The notes below the pieces were generated by a model. It saw only the letters and a program-made list of their open reading frames with translations. It searched no databases and was not told where the DNA came from. From positions 62,001 through 126,000 of the forward strand of contig NZ_JAPTNL010000010.1 of the NCBI RefSeq assembly GCF_026891095.1: 64,000 nucleotides of DNA. The letters run 5' to 3'. Origin of the DNA: Roseovarius salincola. GTDB lineage: Bacteria; Pseudomonadota; Alphaproteobacteria; Rhodobacterales; Rhodobacteraceae. Below are positions 63,558-64,000 of the stretch, one piece after another; position 1 is the stretch's first letter; each line of letters opens with the position of its first letter. The position numbers and the translations under genes are program-made.

Positions 63558-64000
63558 AAAGCAGACCTTGGCCGCGACGCCGAAAAAGGTCAACAAGGGC
63601 CGCCCCCGACCCTCGGCGGGCGTTGAGACCCTCATCCAGCGAATACCGCTGTCATCGGCAAATCATGACTTCGAGGCAGACCGCCACCCAAGCGCCCACC
63701 CATGGGAAGGGCCGGGCGCGACCCGTGGTCAGCCCGGGCGAAACGGCGAATGGATGTCGAGCGGGGGCTTTATGCCTTTTGGTGGATGTGTGCGGAAACC
63801 GTCAGACTCGCGGCGTCATCGGCGTGAGGGGCGCGCGGAGTGGAAGTTCGCTGCGCATTGGCCTAATGTCTGCCACGCGCACCGGAGCGGATATTGGCTC
63901 CGCTAGGCTCCATAGCCGCTTCGCGGACGGAGCTGCCGCCGCATCTTTCGGTCGAATGACAGGTTTTCAAAGACTGTCGGTATGCAAAAAAGCGACCCGT
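63558..64000. other. Terminal 443 bases without a supportable gene
   Basis: Beyond the acetyltransferase start no frame has a ribosome site, a recognisable domain or the codon pattern of the neighbours. A 112-codon plus-strand frame (63568-63906) is open but reads like random sequence. The region may be spacer or decayed sequence; it runs off the right edge. Confidence 0.5.

Overview
The window is chromosomal DNA from a GC-rich alphaproteobacterium. Rhodobacteraceae, probably the marine Roseobacter group, is the best fit. Pointers are trimethylamine monooxygenase beside TMAO demethylase, the pntA-pntB pair, a Hint/RTX secreted protein, the DUF3422 and DUF1178 proteins, and a malic enzyme fused to a phosphotransacetylase-like domain. 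Genes are dense, many overlap by ATGA, and I see no rRNA, tRNA, CRISPR array, insertion sequence or prophage.

Layout. 1-3.4 kb: 5' half of a propionyl-CoA synthetase gene and maeB, both minus strand, with an array of CTGCAAA sites between them. 3.6-7.2 kb: pyrimidine/deoxynucleoside salvage (cdd, deoA, deoB, upp). 7.3-10.8 kb: SPOR protein, flavin reductase, acetyltransferase, EcsC-like protein. 11-16.5 kb, minus strand: ptsP, lysC, SDR, DUF1178, NUDIX. 16.6-18.3 kb: iron module with hemP, a frame-disrupted gene, bfd and bfr. 18.4-23.9 kb, minus strand: a complete five-gene oligopeptide/dipeptide-type ABC importer. 24.2-28.3 kb: DUF6746 protein, orphan iron(III)-type permease, AbrB-type membrane protein, 5-formyl-THF cyclo-ligase.

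28.4-40.1 kb is the most distinctive part. Minus-strand tmm and tdm (trimethylamine to TMAO to dimethylamine plus a one-carbon unit) face a plus-strand group. That group is a substrate-binding-protein homologue without a signal peptide, a convergent GntR/FCD regulator, and a full Liv-type importer (Tat-exported binding protein, two permeases, two ATPases) ending in an unknown gene. Both divergent promoter regions carry TGAACCAA-type motifs, so I infer one regulon for uptake and oxidation of a methylated amine or related compound. The cyclo-ligase downstream fits a one-carbon theme.

40.3-53.9 kb: mixed housekeeping and accessory genes (YHS protein, thioesterase, gatB, transglycosylase, pepN, class I amidotransferase, Hint/RTX protein, kynU, degenerate metallo-beta-lactamase-fold protein, ICMT-like methyltransferase). 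54-57.2 kb: pntA and pntB. 57.5-61 kb: DUF3422, then ribB, ribH and nusB in operon order. 61.2-62.9 kb: SulP transporter without STAS and a small membrane protein. The last kilobase looks different in style (an acetyltransferase gene, then about 440 bases without a supportable gene).

A family of 50-65 base elements (one or two stem-loops, then CCCCCGRGRTATTT and CAGAWGAAG) lies just past the stop codon of four transcription units, always in the same orientation to the upstream gene.
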